Below, in pieces: positions 17,056 through 25,847 of a stretch of DNA of 64,000 bases; the stretch's first letter is position 1; each line of letters begins with the position of its first letter. A program made the position numbers and the translations under genes. The notes under the pieces are model-generated. The model saw only the letters and a program-made list of their open reading frames with translations. It had not been told where the DNA came from and did not search any database. The stretch is from Scrofimicrobium canadense (GTDB lineage Bacteria > Actinomycetota > Actinomycetes > Actinomycetales > Actinomycetaceae): NCBI RefSeq assembly GCF_009696615.1, contig NZ_VULO01000002.1, positions 1 through 64,000 on the forward strand, read 5' to 3'.

Positions 17056-19317
17056 GTGGCTACCTCCACTGAAACGCAATCCGCCGAAGCAAGTGTAGCG
17101 TGGCGCGGGTTTACTCCCGGAGAATGGGAAAAAACCATCAGCGTACGGGACTTCGTTCAGACTAACTACACGCCATATACCGGCGATGCCTCGTTCCTTG
17201 AAGGGCCTACAGAGCGAACTGAACGTGTGTGGCAAACCTTGTCGGAGATGTTCCCAGAAGAGCGTGAAAAGGGTGTCTACGACATCGATACCCATACTCC
17301 AGGACGCATCGATTCACATGATCCCGGTTACATTAGCGACGACGACAATGTGATTGTCGGATTGCAGACAGATGCACCTCTCAAGAGGGCCATGATCCCC
17401 AATGGCGGCTGGCGCATGGTTGAGGGAGCCCTCAAGACATACGGTTACGAAGTTGATCCCGTCATCAAAGAGATCTTCACCGTATATCGCAAGACTCACA
17501 ACCAAGGTGTTTTCGATGTCTATCCCAAGAATGTGCGTCTTGCACGTCACTCACACATTGTGACTGGTCTGCCTGATGCTTACGGTCGTGGGCGGATCAT
17601 AGGTGACTACCGGCGGGTAGCTTTGTACGGTGTTGATCGCCTCATAGAGGCGAAAAAAGCCGACAAAGTAGCTTTAGAGAATGAGTTCTCCACGGACAAG
17701 GTTATCCAGTTGCGTGAAGAAATTGCTGAGCAGATTCGGGCGCTACAGGAACTCAAAGCAATGGCCGCCTCGTACGGCTATGACATTTCACAGCCAGCTT
17801 CTAACGCTAAAGAAGCTGTGCAGTGGCTTTACTTTGGATACCTTGCCGCAGTTAAGGAACAAAACGGCGCAGCAATGAGTCTGGGCCGGACCTCGACCTT
17901 CTTGGATATCTACTTCCAGCGTGATCTTGAACAGGGACTCATCACGGAAAAAGAAGCACAAGAAATTATTGATGATTTTGTCATCAAACTGCGTATTGTT
18001 CGCTTCCTACGCACACCGGAATATGATCAGCTCTTCTCGGGTGACCCAACGTGGGTGACAGAGACAATCGGCGGTACCGGATGTGACGGGCGAACCTTGG
18101 TTACCAAGAACTCTTTCCGGATGTTGCAGACCCTCTACAACTTGGGTCCAGCACCTGAACCAAACCTCACTGTACTGTGGTCAGAGCAGCTACCAGAAGG
18201 TTTCAAAGAGTTCTGTGCAAAAACCTCCATTGACACTTCAGCGATCCAGTATGAATCTGATTCGTTGATTCGTAACTCCTGGGGCGATGACGCTGGCATT
18301 GCATGCTGCGTCTCTGCGATGGAAATCGGCAAGCAGATGCAGTTCTTTGGCGCGCGGGTCAACCTCGCAAAAGCACTGCTGTACGCCATCAATGGCGGTC
18401 GTGATGAAAACACAGGAGAGCAAATTGCCCCTCCCACACCGGTAGTTGAAGGCGAAGTCCTTGACTATGATGATGTTCGGGCGAAGTTTGATGTCCTCAT
18501 GGATTGGCTTGCACAGACTTATGTGGATGCATTGAACTGCATCCATTACATGCATGACAAGTACGCCTATGAGCGTATAGAGATGGCATTGCATGATTCA
18601 GAAATCTTGCGCACCATGGCTTGTGGCATTGCCGGTCTTTCGGTTGCCGCGGACTCTCTTTCTGCCATCAAATACGCCAAGGTTGTTCCGGTTCGCGATG
18701 ATAACGGCTTGGTTACTGACTATCTGATTGAGGGAGACTTCCCGAAGTTTGGTAATGACGACGATCGCGTGGATTCGATTGCGGTTGAACTGGTTGAGTC
18801 TTTCATGGAGAAGGTCCGTAAATTCCCGACCTACCGTGACTCGGTCCATACCCAGTCGGTACTGACCATCACCTCAAATGTGGTGTACGGAAAGCACACT
18901 GGTAACACTCCTGATGGTCGTCGCAAGGGTGAGCCTTTTGCCCCTGGTGCCAACCCGATGAACGGACGAGATACTCACGGGATGCTAGCTTCGGCGTTGT
19001 CGGTTGCCAAGATTCCTTATGAGCACGCCCAAGATGGTATTTCACTTACCAATACGGTTGTGCCTTCAGGATTGGGCCGTACCGATAACGAACAAACCAC
19101 CAACTTGGTGGGTCTGCTCGACTCTTATATGGGTGAAGAGGGCTACCATATGAACGTCAACGTGCTTAACCGTGAAACCCTCTATGACGCAATGGAACAC
19201 CCTGAGAAGTATCCTCAGCTGACCATTCGTGTTTCGGGCTATGCTGTGAACTTCGTGCGTCTTACGAAAGAACAGCAGATGGACGTTATCTCACGGACAT
19301 TCCACGATCGCGTGTGA
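17056..19317 (+). CDS. pflB: Formate C-acetyltransferase (pyruvate formate-lyase)
   Basis: Glycyl-radical enzyme that splits pyruvate with coenzyme A into acetyl-CoA and formate under anaerobic conditions. It has 753 residues from the GTG at 17056, preceded by AGGAGA; an upstream frame to 16942 is rejected for lack of homology-like sequence. The adjacent catalytic cysteines are Cys417-Cys418 (GIACCVS), and the radical glycine is Gly728 in RVSGYAV. Length and motifs are those of a true PflB rather than a diol dehydratase. The 178-base leader from dxs contains a small hairpin (GCGGG/CCCGC near 17014-17028); no FNR- or Rex-type site could be identified with confidence. Its activase follows, overlapping by four bases. 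Confidence 0.97.
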   Translation: MATSTETQSAEASVAWRGFTPGEWEKTISVRDFVQTNYTPYTGDASFLEGPTERTERVWQTLSEMFPEEREKGVYDIDTHTPGRIDSHDPGYISDDDNVIVGLQTDAPLKRAMIPNGGWRMVEGALKTYGYEVDPVIKEIFTVYRKTHNQGVFDVYPKNVRLARHSHIVTGLPDAYGRGRIIGDYRRVALYGVDRLIEAKKADKVALENEFSTDKVIQLREEIAEQIRALQELKAMAASYGYDISQPASNAKEAVQWLYFGYLAAVKEQNGAAMSLGRTSTFLDIYFQRDLEQGLITEKEAQEIIDDFVIKLRIVRFLRTPEYDQLFSGDPTWVTETIGGTGCDGRTLVTKNSFRMLQTLYNLGPAPEPNLTVLWSEQLPEGFKEFCAKTSIDTSAIQYESDSLIRNSWGDDAGIACCVSAMEIGKQMQFFGARVNLAKALLYAINGGRDENTGEQIAPPTPVVEGEVLDYDDVRAKFDVLMDWLAQTYVDALNCIHYMHDKYAYERIEMALHDSEILRTMACGIAGLSVAADSLSAIKYAKVVPVRDDNGLVTDYLIEGDFPKFGNDDDRVDSIAVELVESFMEKVRKFPTYRDSVHTQSVLTITSNVVYGKHTGNTPDGRRKGEPFAPGANPMNGRDTHGMLASALSVAKIPYEHAQDGISLTNTVVPSGLGRTDNEQTTNLVGLLDSYMGEEGYHMNVNVLNRETLYDAMEHPEKYPQLTIRVSGYAVNFVRLTKEQQMDVISRTFHDRV

Positions 19318-20195
19318 CTAGTAACCCAAACGTAGACGGCGTGAGTGGGGAATATGCCCCCGCTCGCGCCGACCACGATACAGCTCGTCTTCCCGGCGCA
19401 GGATTAGCTGGGATTGATGCTGCGACAGAATTAGAGCGTGCTGAGCAAGCTCGTGCGCTGCACATGGGTGAGCTCGCATCTGTTCATTCGTGGGAGTTGG
19501 TGACTGCAGTAGACGGCCCAGGCACCCGCATGACAGTATTCTTTTCAGGTTGTCCGCTCAGGTGCCTTTACTGTCACAACCCAGACACAATGGAAATGCG
19601 CCGGGGGCAGATGGTCCCCACCTCGGAGCTCATTGATCGAATGCTGCGATACCAGCGTATTTTTGAACGCACCAGCGGTGGAATCACACTTTCGGGTGGA
19701 GAACCCCTGATGCAACCGCGCGTCATCGACCGTATGCTCACCGCTGCTAAAGCCGTGGGAATTCATACGGCTATCGACACCTCCGGTAACCTGGGCTGGC
19801 GCTGCACAGACGCAATGCTTGAGAAGCTTGACCTATGTCTATTGGACATCAAATCCGGTGATGAAGAAACATATCATCGGGTCACGGGCCGCGATTTGGC
19901 TCCTACCCTTGATTTTGCGCAGCGTTTGGAAGCTGCTCAGGTAGATGTCTGGGTGCGCTTCGTTCTAGTGCCTGGACTCACGGACTTCCCGGATAACATC
20001 GATCGGGTTGCAGACCTAGCTGCTGGCATCGCAACATGTCGGCGGGTAGAGGTTCTACCGTTCCATCAGATGGGTCGGGACAAGTGGGAAACCCTAGGCA
20101 TGAACTATCAACTGGCCGATGTGGAGCCTCCTAGCGCAGAACAGACAGAAGCCGCACGTGCGATTTTTCGGCACCGCGGACTCGTTGTCCATTAG
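19314..20195 (+). CDS. pflA: Pyruvate formate-lyase-activating enzyme
   Basis: Radical-SAM enzyme that installs the glycyl radical on PflB. The cluster motif is Cys80-x3-Cys84-x2-Cys87 ([13 protein letters not shown]), preceded by TAVDGPGTR and followed by SGGEPLMQP. With the GTG at 19314, which overlaps the pflB stop, the protein is 293 residues, about 50 longer at the N terminus than usual. A start at the ATG at 19464 (MGELASVHS) would give the family's normal length but has no ribosome-binding site either. The four-base overlap with pflB favours coupled translation from 19314, so the extension may be real. It converges with the RNase D gene, overlapping by four bases. Confidence 0.93.
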   Translation: MTSNPNVDGVSGEYAPARADHDTARLPGAGLAGIDAATELERAEQARALHMGELASVHSWELVTAVDGPGTRMTVFFSGCPLRCLYCHNPDTMEMRRGQMVPTSELIDRMLRYQRIFERTSGGITLSGGEPLMQPRVIDRMLTAAKAVGIHTAIDTSGNLGWRCTDAMLEKLDLCLLDIKSGDEETYHRVTGRDLAPTLDFAQRLEAAQVDVWVRFVLVPGLTDFPDNIDRVADLAAGIATCRRVEVLPFHQMGRDKWETLGMNYQLADVEPPSAEQTEAARAIFRHRGLVVH

Positions 20196-21385
20196 CCTTC
20201 TATCGCGACAAGTTCTGGCAAGACCTGTTCAATCTGCCATGGGCGAGCATCCGCAAGAACGAGTGTTTCTTCAGTATTTCTGGGCTCATCCCATGCAAGT
20301 ATCCGTTGAACCCGCGGCTCCAGAACAATTTCTGGAGCCAATTTCAATGAATCGGCAACCTTCGTTACAGCTTCCCGTACCTTCTGGAGGCGTTCAAAGG
20401 CTTTAGGGTCCTGCCGTTTCCAAAAACGTGCTGGCGGAGGCCCCTCCCTATGCGTGTCTAGCGTAGGTCGTTCCTCGCGAGGCAACTCTTGAGCCCTGCG
20501 GATAGCGGTCCACCACCGGTCGGTGTGAGCCCGCGCACGCGGCCTCCGGAATTCCTCAATGTTCTGCATCTTTCTGCGGGTTCCCGGGTTTGTAAGAGCC
20601 GCTGCAATAATGCCTGCTGAGGACAATAACCGCGAGGGAGCAATATCTAACTCTTCTGCAAGGATCTCGCGGGTATTCCAGAGTTCTTGCACGATAGCCA
20701 GCTGTTCGGGCTTCTTTGCGCGGGACACACCTTTGAGGTTTTGCCAAATATTCGCCTTAGGCACGTTGGGATGCGTAAGTAGATAGCCGAACTCTTGCTC
20801 GGCCCAGTCAAGGCGTCCCAAAGCCTCCAAACGAGCGAGGAGTGCCTCACGAAGCTGGGGAAGCAGCTCTACGTCGAGGGCCGCGTAACGCAACCAGTCG
20901 GTAGGAAGCGGGCGTAGAGACCAGTCTTCGTTTTGATGCGACTTATCCAAGCTCACCCCTAAGACGGCTTCGCAGACACCGCGTAGTGAAAAACTCTCAA
21001 CGCCAGTAAGCCGAGCGGCTAACTCGGTGTCGAATAGTGATGGGGGTACCATTCCTAGCTCTGCCAGCGGGAGTAGGTCTCCGCCGGGAGCATGAAATAT
21101 CCATGGAGAGTCGAGGACATCGGCGAGCGGGCGCAGATCGGATAGCGCCTCAGAATCGATAAGAAAGATTCCCGCTCCCGGCCTCTTGATCTGGACGAGG
21201 CGGGCTGAACCATCGTAACGAAAGCCCTGAGCGCGCTCGGTATCGATAGCAACTGGTGTCGTAAGAGAAGACATGGCCTCGATTGCGCCCGCAAGCCCCT
21301 CCGGCGTGTCGATAATACTGGGAACTCCAGAAGCCGGTTGGCGCAATACTGGAAGCGATTTCTGTACGGTTTCTTCAGTCACCAC
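20192..21385 (-). CDS. rnd: Ribonuclease D (3'-5' exoribonuclease with HRDC domain)
   Basis: A 397-residue exonuclease of the DEDDy group, acting on tRNA and other small RNA 3' ends. Catalytic positions visible are Asp48 and Glu50 (VAIDTERA), the mid-domain Asp in HAPGGDLLPL, and the C-terminal Tyr...Asp pair in RYAALDVELL. One or two HRDC nucleic-acid-binding domains follow, the first near residues 210-290 (REILAEELDIAPSRLLS). The architecture is the standard actinobacterial form. Its start overlaps the end of the DUF3000 gene by 11 bases, so the two are an operon. Confidence 0.93.
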   Translation of the reverse strand: MVTEETVQKSLPVLRQPASGVPSIIDTPEGLAGAIEAMSSLTTPVAIDTERAQGFRYDGSARLVQIKRPGAGIFLIDSEALSDLRPLADVLDSPWIFHAPGGDLLPLAELGMVPPSLFDTELAARLTGVESFSLRGVCEAVLGVSLDKSHQNEDWSLRPLPTDWLRYAALDVELLPQLREALLARLEALGRLDWAEQEFGYLLTHPNVPKANIWQNLKGVSRAKKPEQLAIVQELWNTREILAEELDIAPSRLLSSAGIIAAALTNPGTRRKMQNIEEFRRPRARAHTDRWWTAIRRAQELPREERPTLDTHREGPPPARFWKRQDPKAFERLQKVREAVTKVADSLKLAPEIVLEPRVQRILAWDEPRNTEETLVLADARPWQIEQVLPELVAIEG

Positions 21386-21935
21386 GAACCTCTAGTCCAA
21401 ACGGATGATCCTCACCGCAGCCTGCGGTAAGAAGAATAAAATTCGCCCATGCTTCATAGTGGTTGCCGATTTGTGACTGGGGCGTCCATGAGCAACGTAA
21501 CTCAATATTGAGTGCCGACGCGCGCAATTCAAGACCGCCAAAGGACTGCGACAGTTCCCGGGTTACAGTACCCAGTGGTGATTCGTAGTGCGCCCCTGCC
21601 TCGTCCAAAGAAGTGAGAAAATCTGCCCACGTCATATCGACTAACACTGGATCTGCACTCATTTCTTGGTCGATCTGAGTGCGCACATGGCCCACGAGGC
21701 GCAAGTCACCGCCCCAATTGTCTGTTTGCTCGGGGTCATAAAGTAGGACAAAAGTTGAATGAGCCAGCGGATGATCTCCCTGTTCAGCCTCAGTTGTGAG
21801 GTTGATCGCGGCAGCATATGGGGCCAGGCGCCCCGGCGCGGGGACTTCTTTCACCAGAAGTCCATCAGGCAGGTTTGCGTCACGAATCGACAACAGTGCG
21901 TTGACGAAATCGTGCGGTGGCTCATGAATAGTCAC
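21375..21935 (-). CDS. DUF3000 domain protein
   Basis: A 186-residue soluble protein of the actinobacterial DUF3000 family, function unknown. Characteristic parts are the opening PHDFVNALLSIRDA, the central RLAPYAAAINLT and the closing tryptophan-containing SWTPQSQIGNHYEAWAN segment. It is transcribed ahead of RNase D with overlapping frames, the usual arrangement in this phylum and a hint at a role in RNA metabolism, although nothing in the sequence proves it. Confidence 0.88.
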   Translation of the reverse strand: MTIHEPPHDFVNALLSIRDANLPDGLLVKEVPAPGRLAPYAAAINLTTEAEQGDHPLAHSTFVLLYDPEQTDNWGGDLRLVGHVRTQIDQEMSADPVLVDMTWADFLTSLDEAGAHYESPLGTVTRELSQSFGGLELRASALNIELRCSWTPQSQIGNHYEAWANFILLTAGCGEDHPFGLEVRGD

Positions 21936-22090
21936 TTGACCAGACTAGGTGCACTTTGAGCAATCGTTGGAATTCCACGCCGAATAGAGTCTTATCTCAT
22001 TCGTGTGATAACTGCCGCAGAATCGGAATTGTTGAAGGCCACCTTGACCTGATAAAGTCTTATCTGTTCGCCGGTAACCCCGGCAAACGC

Positions 22091-22163
22091 GCGGATGTGG
22101 CTCAGTTGGTAGAGCATCACCTTGCCAAGGTGAGGGTCGCGGGTTCGAGTCCCGTCATCCGCT
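22091..22163 (+). tRNA. tRNA-Gly (GCC), copy 1
   Basis: A complete cloverleaf: acceptor stem GCGGATG/CATCCGC, D-arm GCTCAGTTGGTAGAGC, anticodon arm TCACC-TTGCCAA-GGTGA with anticodon GCC, T-arm GCGGGTTCGAGTCCCGT and discriminator T. The CCA end is not encoded. It is identical to the copy at 22268-22340. Confidence 0.97.
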
Positions 22164-22164
22164 C

Positions 22165-22236
22165 GGGCCGTTGGCGCAGCGGTAGCGCGCTTCCCTGACA
22201 CGGAAGAGGTCACTGGTTCGATCCCAGTACGGCCCA
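22165..22236 (+). tRNA. tRNA-Val (GAC)
   Basis: Acceptor stem GGGCCGT/ACGGCCC, anticodon arm CTTCC-CTGACAC-GGAAG giving anticodon GAC, T-loop GGTTCGATCC and discriminator A. It starts one base after the preceding tRNA-Gly. No CCA is encoded. Confidence 0.96.
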
Positions 22237-22267
22237 CGATATAACTCAATATGACTTAGCCAAACAC

Positions 22268-22340
22268 GCGGATGTGGCTCAGTTGGTAGAGCATCACCTT
22301 GCCAAGGTGAGGGTCGCGGGTTCGAGTCCCGTCATCCGCT
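22268..22340 (+). tRNA. tRNA-Gly (GCC), copy 2
   Basis: A 73-base exact copy of the tRNA-Gly gene at 22091-22163, anticodon GCC. The short upstream stretch (AAACRCGCGGATG) is also similar, so the pair probably arose by tandem duplication within the cluster. Confidence 0.97.
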
Positions 22341-22393
22341 CTGCTCCGCGGGTGGTCAACCCAATGGAATGATGCGATCCAGTGTGGAGATTT

Positions 22394-22464
22394 GGTGGGT
22401 TGGCCGAGAGGCGAGGCAGCGGCCTGCAAAGCCGTATACACGGGTTCGAATCCCGTACCCACCT
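22394..22464 (+). tRNA. tRNA-Cys (GCA)
   Basis: Acceptor stem GGTGGGT/ACCCACC, anticodon arm GCGGC-CTGCAAA-GCCGT with anticodon GCA, T-arm CGGGTTCGAATCCCG and discriminator T. It is separated by one base from the next tRNA-Val. Confidence 0.96.
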
Positions 22465-22465
22465 C

Positions 22466-22540
22466 GGGCGATTGGCGCAGGGGTAGCGCGCTTCCTTCAC
22501 ACGGAAGAGGTCACTGGTTCGATCCCAGTATCGCCCACCA
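22466..22540 (+). tRNA. tRNA-Val (CAC), CCA encoded
   Basis: Acceptor stem GGGCGAT/ATCGCCC, anticodon arm CTTCC-TTCACAC-GGAAG giving anticodon CAC, and discriminator A followed by an encoded CCA (22538-22540). The body closely resembles the tRNA-Val(GAC) upstream. It is the last gene of the five-tRNA cluster. Confidence 0.96.
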
Positions 22541-22557
22541 TTGAAATAGCAACGAAA

Positions 22558-22586
22558 ACTCGGCCCCAGCGGTCGGGTCTTTTTTT
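22558..22586 (+). terminator. Rho-independent terminator of the tRNA cluster
   Basis: ACTCGGCC and GGTCGGGT pair over eight positions, two of them G-U, around a five-base loop. A run of seven T follows closely (22580-22586). It is placed 18 bases after the last tRNA and in the correct orientation. Confidence 0.75.
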
Positions 22587-22626
22587 GTACTAAGTCAGCC
22601 ATTCAGTCAGCCATTCGCACTTTTAT

Positions 22627-22810
22627 GGCTCTTCGGACTTTGGTGGTTCTTGGGAGTTTGGTGGGGTGTGGGTTAGGTGATGGTGATTGAGTCGAGTGTT
22701 TTCCGGTGGGGTTTGCTGGTGTAGAGGAGGACTCTGGTTTTGTAGTTGTTGAAGTTGGTGAAGCCAAATCCGATGCGTTTGAAGCGGCCCAGGTTTCGTT
22801 CCGCGGTGAC
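22627..22810 (-). pseudogene. ISL3-family transposase, C-terminal scrap
   Basis: On the minus strand, from about 22800 leftward, the frame reads NLGRFKRIGFGFTNFNNYKT and RVLLYTSK, the typical C-terminal end of ISL3-type transposases. The GGCTCTTCGGACTTTGGTGG at 22627-22646 resembles an ISL3 terminal inverted repeat. Nothing upstream of about 22810 matches a transposase, so only the last 40 or so codons and one end survive. The rest of the interval to 23166 shows no gene. Confidence 0.6.
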
Positions 22811-23166
22811 GTGGTCGCGCTCTGATTCCATATGTGGGAAAAAGCTGGCCACCCGTGGCATGCGAATGCTCGCAAACTCGGTGGGTCGGGTAGCCGCTGC
22901 CTGCAAGTATGCGGGAGTGAACGTGAGAATCCAGCACTGACGCGAAACAAATGGCAATGTATCGATACAACATAACGGTGCACTATGGAGCAAATGATGT
23001 GGGTAAGCGGGGATGACGGGATATTATCGTCATAGGCGGGCATTATGCCTACCTGTTGCGCGAACGCGGGGGTTTGCCAAGTACCGAAATGTTGTGATCA
23101 GTTTTCGAGGGTGAAGCGTCGGATGTGAGCGGTCAAGAATACTTACATCAATAGGTAGGAGCAGTA

Positions 23167-23628
23167 ATGGCGAATGAAACTGAGAGAAACGTGGAATTCA
23201 ACCGCAATCTCACGTCGTCAATTCCTTTTGCGGTGATCAATATTCTATTGCTCCTATGGGCATGGTCAGCAACGTTATCTCATGACACTGTGGTGCGCCC
23301 AGCGACTGTCGTGTGTGGAGGTGCACTCACGATTTCGCTGGGGACCCTTATTTTGAGCAGATTCGTGCAATCGAGACAAGTTTTCGTTCCCATCTATCGA
23401 CTTGACTGTGTTCTGTGTGTTGTGGCACTGGCGTTCGCACTCGGCTTCCTCTGGGCTATTAGTAGCGTTGACGGACTAGCCCCCCTTGGATACGAGCAAT
23501 TGAGACTCCTCATAGGCGCCTGTATTGCATGCTTGATTTTCGGCGTAGGTTTTATCGTGAGAATCCACAGAATGCAGAGTGGGAGTTCTGAGGAAAAACC
23601 AGTGAGCGTCGGCATTGCCACCGAATAG
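23167..23628 (+). CDS. Small membrane protein of unknown function
   Basis: A 153-residue protein with four predicted membrane segments (about residues 18-36, 46-62, 78-97 and 111-130) and a short charged C-terminal tail. The ATG is well supported by GTAGGAGCAGTA immediately upstream. I do not recognise a family. It stands alone between the ISL3 scrap and the thiamine riboswitch, and no neighbour suggests a role. Confidence 0.65.
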   Translation: MANETERNVEFNRNLTSSIPFAVINILLLLWAWSATLSHDTVVRPATVVCGGALTISLGTLILSRFVQSRQVFVPIYRLDCVLCVVALAFALGFLWAISSVDGLAPLGYEQLRLLIGACIACLIFGVGFIVRIHRMQSGSSEEKPVSVGIATE

Positions 23629-23736
23629 TCTAAGTCAGCTCAGCGCGCGATAAGGGGTGGCAATATCGCCGCCGCACTGCCATATGTGAGGCGAAATGTT
23701 GCTATCTAGTAGACATGCTATGGTAACGATTGTGTT

Positions 23737-23822
23737 GTGACACGGGGTGCTGCTTCCCTATGGAGTGGCTGAGATAAAACCCGAAAAACCTGATGCAGAT
23801 AATGCTGACGAAGGGATGTCGT
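23737..23822 (+). ncRNA. TPP riboswitch (THI element)
   Basis: The conserved thiamine-pyrophosphate aptamer core is clear: ACACGGGGTGC at 23739-23749, then GGCTGAGATAAAACCC, ACCTGATGCAGATAATGCTG and GACGAAGGGATGTC. The closing stem P1 can form between GACAC (about 23738-23742) and TGTC (about 23817-23820). The AAGGGA that would be the ribosome-binding site of tenA is part of the aptamer's 3' side. TPP binding would therefore hide it directly. Translational control without a separate expression platform is inferred. Confidence 0.93.
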
Positions 23823-23827
23823 ACCTG

Positions 23828-24523
23828 ATGGCTACGTTTACTGATGAGTTGTGGGACGCCTCAGAATCACTGAGACACCAAATCTATAACTTGGAGTTTC
23901 TTACATTACTGGGCAATGGAACTCTCCCTCTTGAAGACTTCTATTTCTATATGTATCAAGATTCGATATATTTGGCGAACTATTCTAAAGCACTAGCTTT
24001 GGTTGCCACGCATGCTGACAATTCCGATGCAGGGGCGTTTTGGGCACGAGCCGCCAGTGACGCTGCCGCGGAAGAAATACTTTTACACCAAAGCGTTTTG
24101 GAAAGTGACATCGAGCGGATTCCCCAGCGTGATCGAGAACCTTCTCCGACATGTTTAGCCTATTTTTCTTACTTGGTTGCCACTGCAGCGACAACCTCGT
24201 ATCCCATCGGTGCCGCTGCCGTATTGCCGTGTTTTTGGATATATGCAGACGTATCCAGCCGGATTGCAGATTCAGCGAAGAAAGTGCTATCCGCAAACCC
24301 CTCGCATCCTTATTCGCAGTGGGTCGCCGAGTATGACGGGATCGCCTTTCAAGAAAGCGCCGAAAAAGCAAAAGAGTTTGTCAACGCTGCTGCACGCGAG
24401 GCTGACCAGAAAACGAAGAAAGAGATGACTACTGCTTTTCTACGTGCCACCCGTTATGAGTTGTTGTTTTGGCAAACGGCTTTTGACAGGCATCCATGGC
24501 CGTCGGGGACAGAAATCTTCTGA
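23828..24523 (+). CDS. tenA: TenA-family thiaminase II (aminopyrimidine salvage)
   Basis: Hydrolyses aminopyrimidine breakdown products of thiamine so that the pyrimidine can be reused. The 231-residue form starting at the ATG at 23828 carries the family marks: YMYQDSIYL near residues 41-49, the catalytic Cys135 in PCFWIY, Tyr139, and the C-terminal YELLFW Glu at 211. The Cys falls at the same number as in Bacillus subtilis TenA, which supports this start. An in-frame ATG at 23816 lies inside the riboswitch with its AAGGG too close to serve. The riboswitch immediately upstream confirms the thiamine link. No other thiamine gene is present, so this looks like a stand-alone salvage gene. Confidence 0.92.
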   Translation: MATFTDELWDASESLRHQIYNLEFLTLLGNGTLPLEDFYFYMYQDSIYLANYSKALALVATHADNSDAGAFWARAASDAAAEEILLHQSVLESDIERIPQRDREPSPTCLAYFSYLVATAATTSYPIGAAAVLPCFWIYADVSSRIADSAKKVLSANPSHPYSQWVAEYDGIAFQESAEKAKEFVNAAAREADQKTKKEMTTAFLRATRYELLFWQTAFDRHPWPSGTEIF

Positions 24524-24626
24524 GAGGATTTCCGCATTCTTCTGGTGCCACCTTCTGCTGTACGAAAGCCCGACGCATCGAGGTGCCAGCTCCCCGCAGG
24601 TCGGCCTCCTTGATAGACTTCCCCAA

Positions 24627-25847
24627 GTGAAGAGAAAAGAACTGCTGCCAGTGATCCTCGGTGGCGACGCCGGAGCGTATGCTTTGGCCCTCGAGTTTTA
24701 TGAAGCGTTCAACGTGAAGTCTATTTTCGTATCGAATGCACCCGCAGAGATCATTACACGTTCTTCACTCGCATCGGTTGAGCATATTCCAGCAGGCATC
24801 AATGATGAAGAGCTTCTTGCTGTGCTACAGGGTATAGCAGCGCTTCACACCGATAGTCAGTTGGTGTTGCTAGCTAACACAGATGCCAGAGCGTCCTTTG
24901 CTGCCGCGTTTCGAGAGCAGCTTGAGCCCGACTATGTGGTTCCCTTTCCTTCGCAGGATGCAATGAATAAGTTGTGCAGAAAAGACTCATTTGCGCAGGT
25001 GTGTTCGGAACACGGGGCACTCACACCTCCCACGGTCGTTGTGGATCTCAGTGGCAGCGATGTCCCTGAGATTCCTTTTGGTTTCCCTGTCGTTGCCAAG
25101 GCTGCGTCTGGAGATGAATATGACAGGTTGACGTTAGAGGGCAAAAAGAAGATCTGGTTTATTGACACTCCAGAAGAACTATCGTCTTTATGGCAACGTT
25201 TGCGCACGGCGGGGTTCCAAGGAAAATTTCTGGTCCAAGAGACTATTCCTGGTCCTGACTCACAAATGGTGTCGCTCACTCTTTACGTAGATTCTCATGG
25301 CACGGCTACGATGCTGGCTGGTGCGCGGGTTCTCTTGGAAGATCACTCGCCGACGATGGTGGGGAATCCCGTGGCGATGATTACGCGCAAGTTCCCCGAT
25401 TTGTGGGAACAGGCGCAGGCTATTTTGGCTGCCGCAAACTATCGCGGGTTCGCCAATTTTGATCTCAAGATTGACCCGCGCGATGGCAAGGTTTATTTTT
25501 TCGAGGTGAACCCCCGCATCGGACGCAATTCGTACTATGTTGCTGCAGCCGGGGTGAATCCGATGCAGGTGATGGTTGAAGACCTCGTCGACGGAGAACA
25601 ACTGAACGTACAGATTGCTTCACATGAAGTGCTCTACTCGTTGGTGCCGATGTCACTCATCAGGCGATACGTTGATGATGCAGAGTTGGTTGCTGTGGCA
25701 AAGCGCCTAGCAGATGATGGAAAGATGGTGAGTCCGCTGGAAGCGCCTCATGAGAAGAACATGCGACGCAAGATCGTGGTTGCACTCCAAAAAATGAACT
25801 ATCACCGGAAGTTCGCCGCGTATTTCCCTAGGAGTAGTGATGCTTGA
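24627..25847 (+). CDS. ATP-grasp carboxylate-amine ligase, putative peptidoglycan cross-bridge ligase
   Basis: A 406-residue ATP-grasp enzyme. The N-terminal preATP-grasp fold begins VKRKELLPVILGGDAGAYAL. The central ATP-binding part includes FPVVAKAASGDEYDR and FLVQETIPGPDSQM, and the metal-binding end is FANFDLKIDPRDGKVYFFEVNPRIGRNS. This class includes the D-aspartate ligase that adds the side-chain residue to peptidoglycan precursors in enterococci. The next gene, overlapping by eight bases, is a FemX-type transferase, so a cross-bridge role is likely but inferred. The GTG at 24627 has no ribosome-binding site; a TAGACT hexamer nine bases upstream would suit a leaderless message. A longer frame back to 24444 overlaps tenA and is rejected. 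Confidence 0.78.
   Translation: MKRKELLPVILGGDAGAYALALEFYEAFNVKSIFVSNAPAEIITRSSLASVEHIPAGINDEELLAVLQGIAALHTDSQLVLLANTDARASFAAAFREQLEPDYVVPFPSQDAMNKLCRKDSFAQVCSEHGALTPPTVVVDLSGSDVPEIPFGFPVVAKAASGDEYDRLTLEGKKKIWFIDTPEELSSLWQRLRTAGFQGKFLVQETIPGPDSQMVSLTLYVDSHGTATMLAGARVLLEDHSPTMVGNPVAMITRKFPDLWEQAQAILAAANYRGFANFDLKIDPRDGKVYFFEVNPRIGRNSYYVAAAGVNPMQVMVEDLVDGEQLNVQIASHEVLYSLVPMSLIRRYVDDAELVAVAKRLADDGKMVSPLEAPHEKNMRRKIVVALQKMNYHRKFAAYFPRSSDA

Noticed and set aside
22673-22993. A 106-codon minus-strand gene
   Set aside because: Only its last 40 codons resemble a transposase (ISL3 end); the upstream part is not coding-like.
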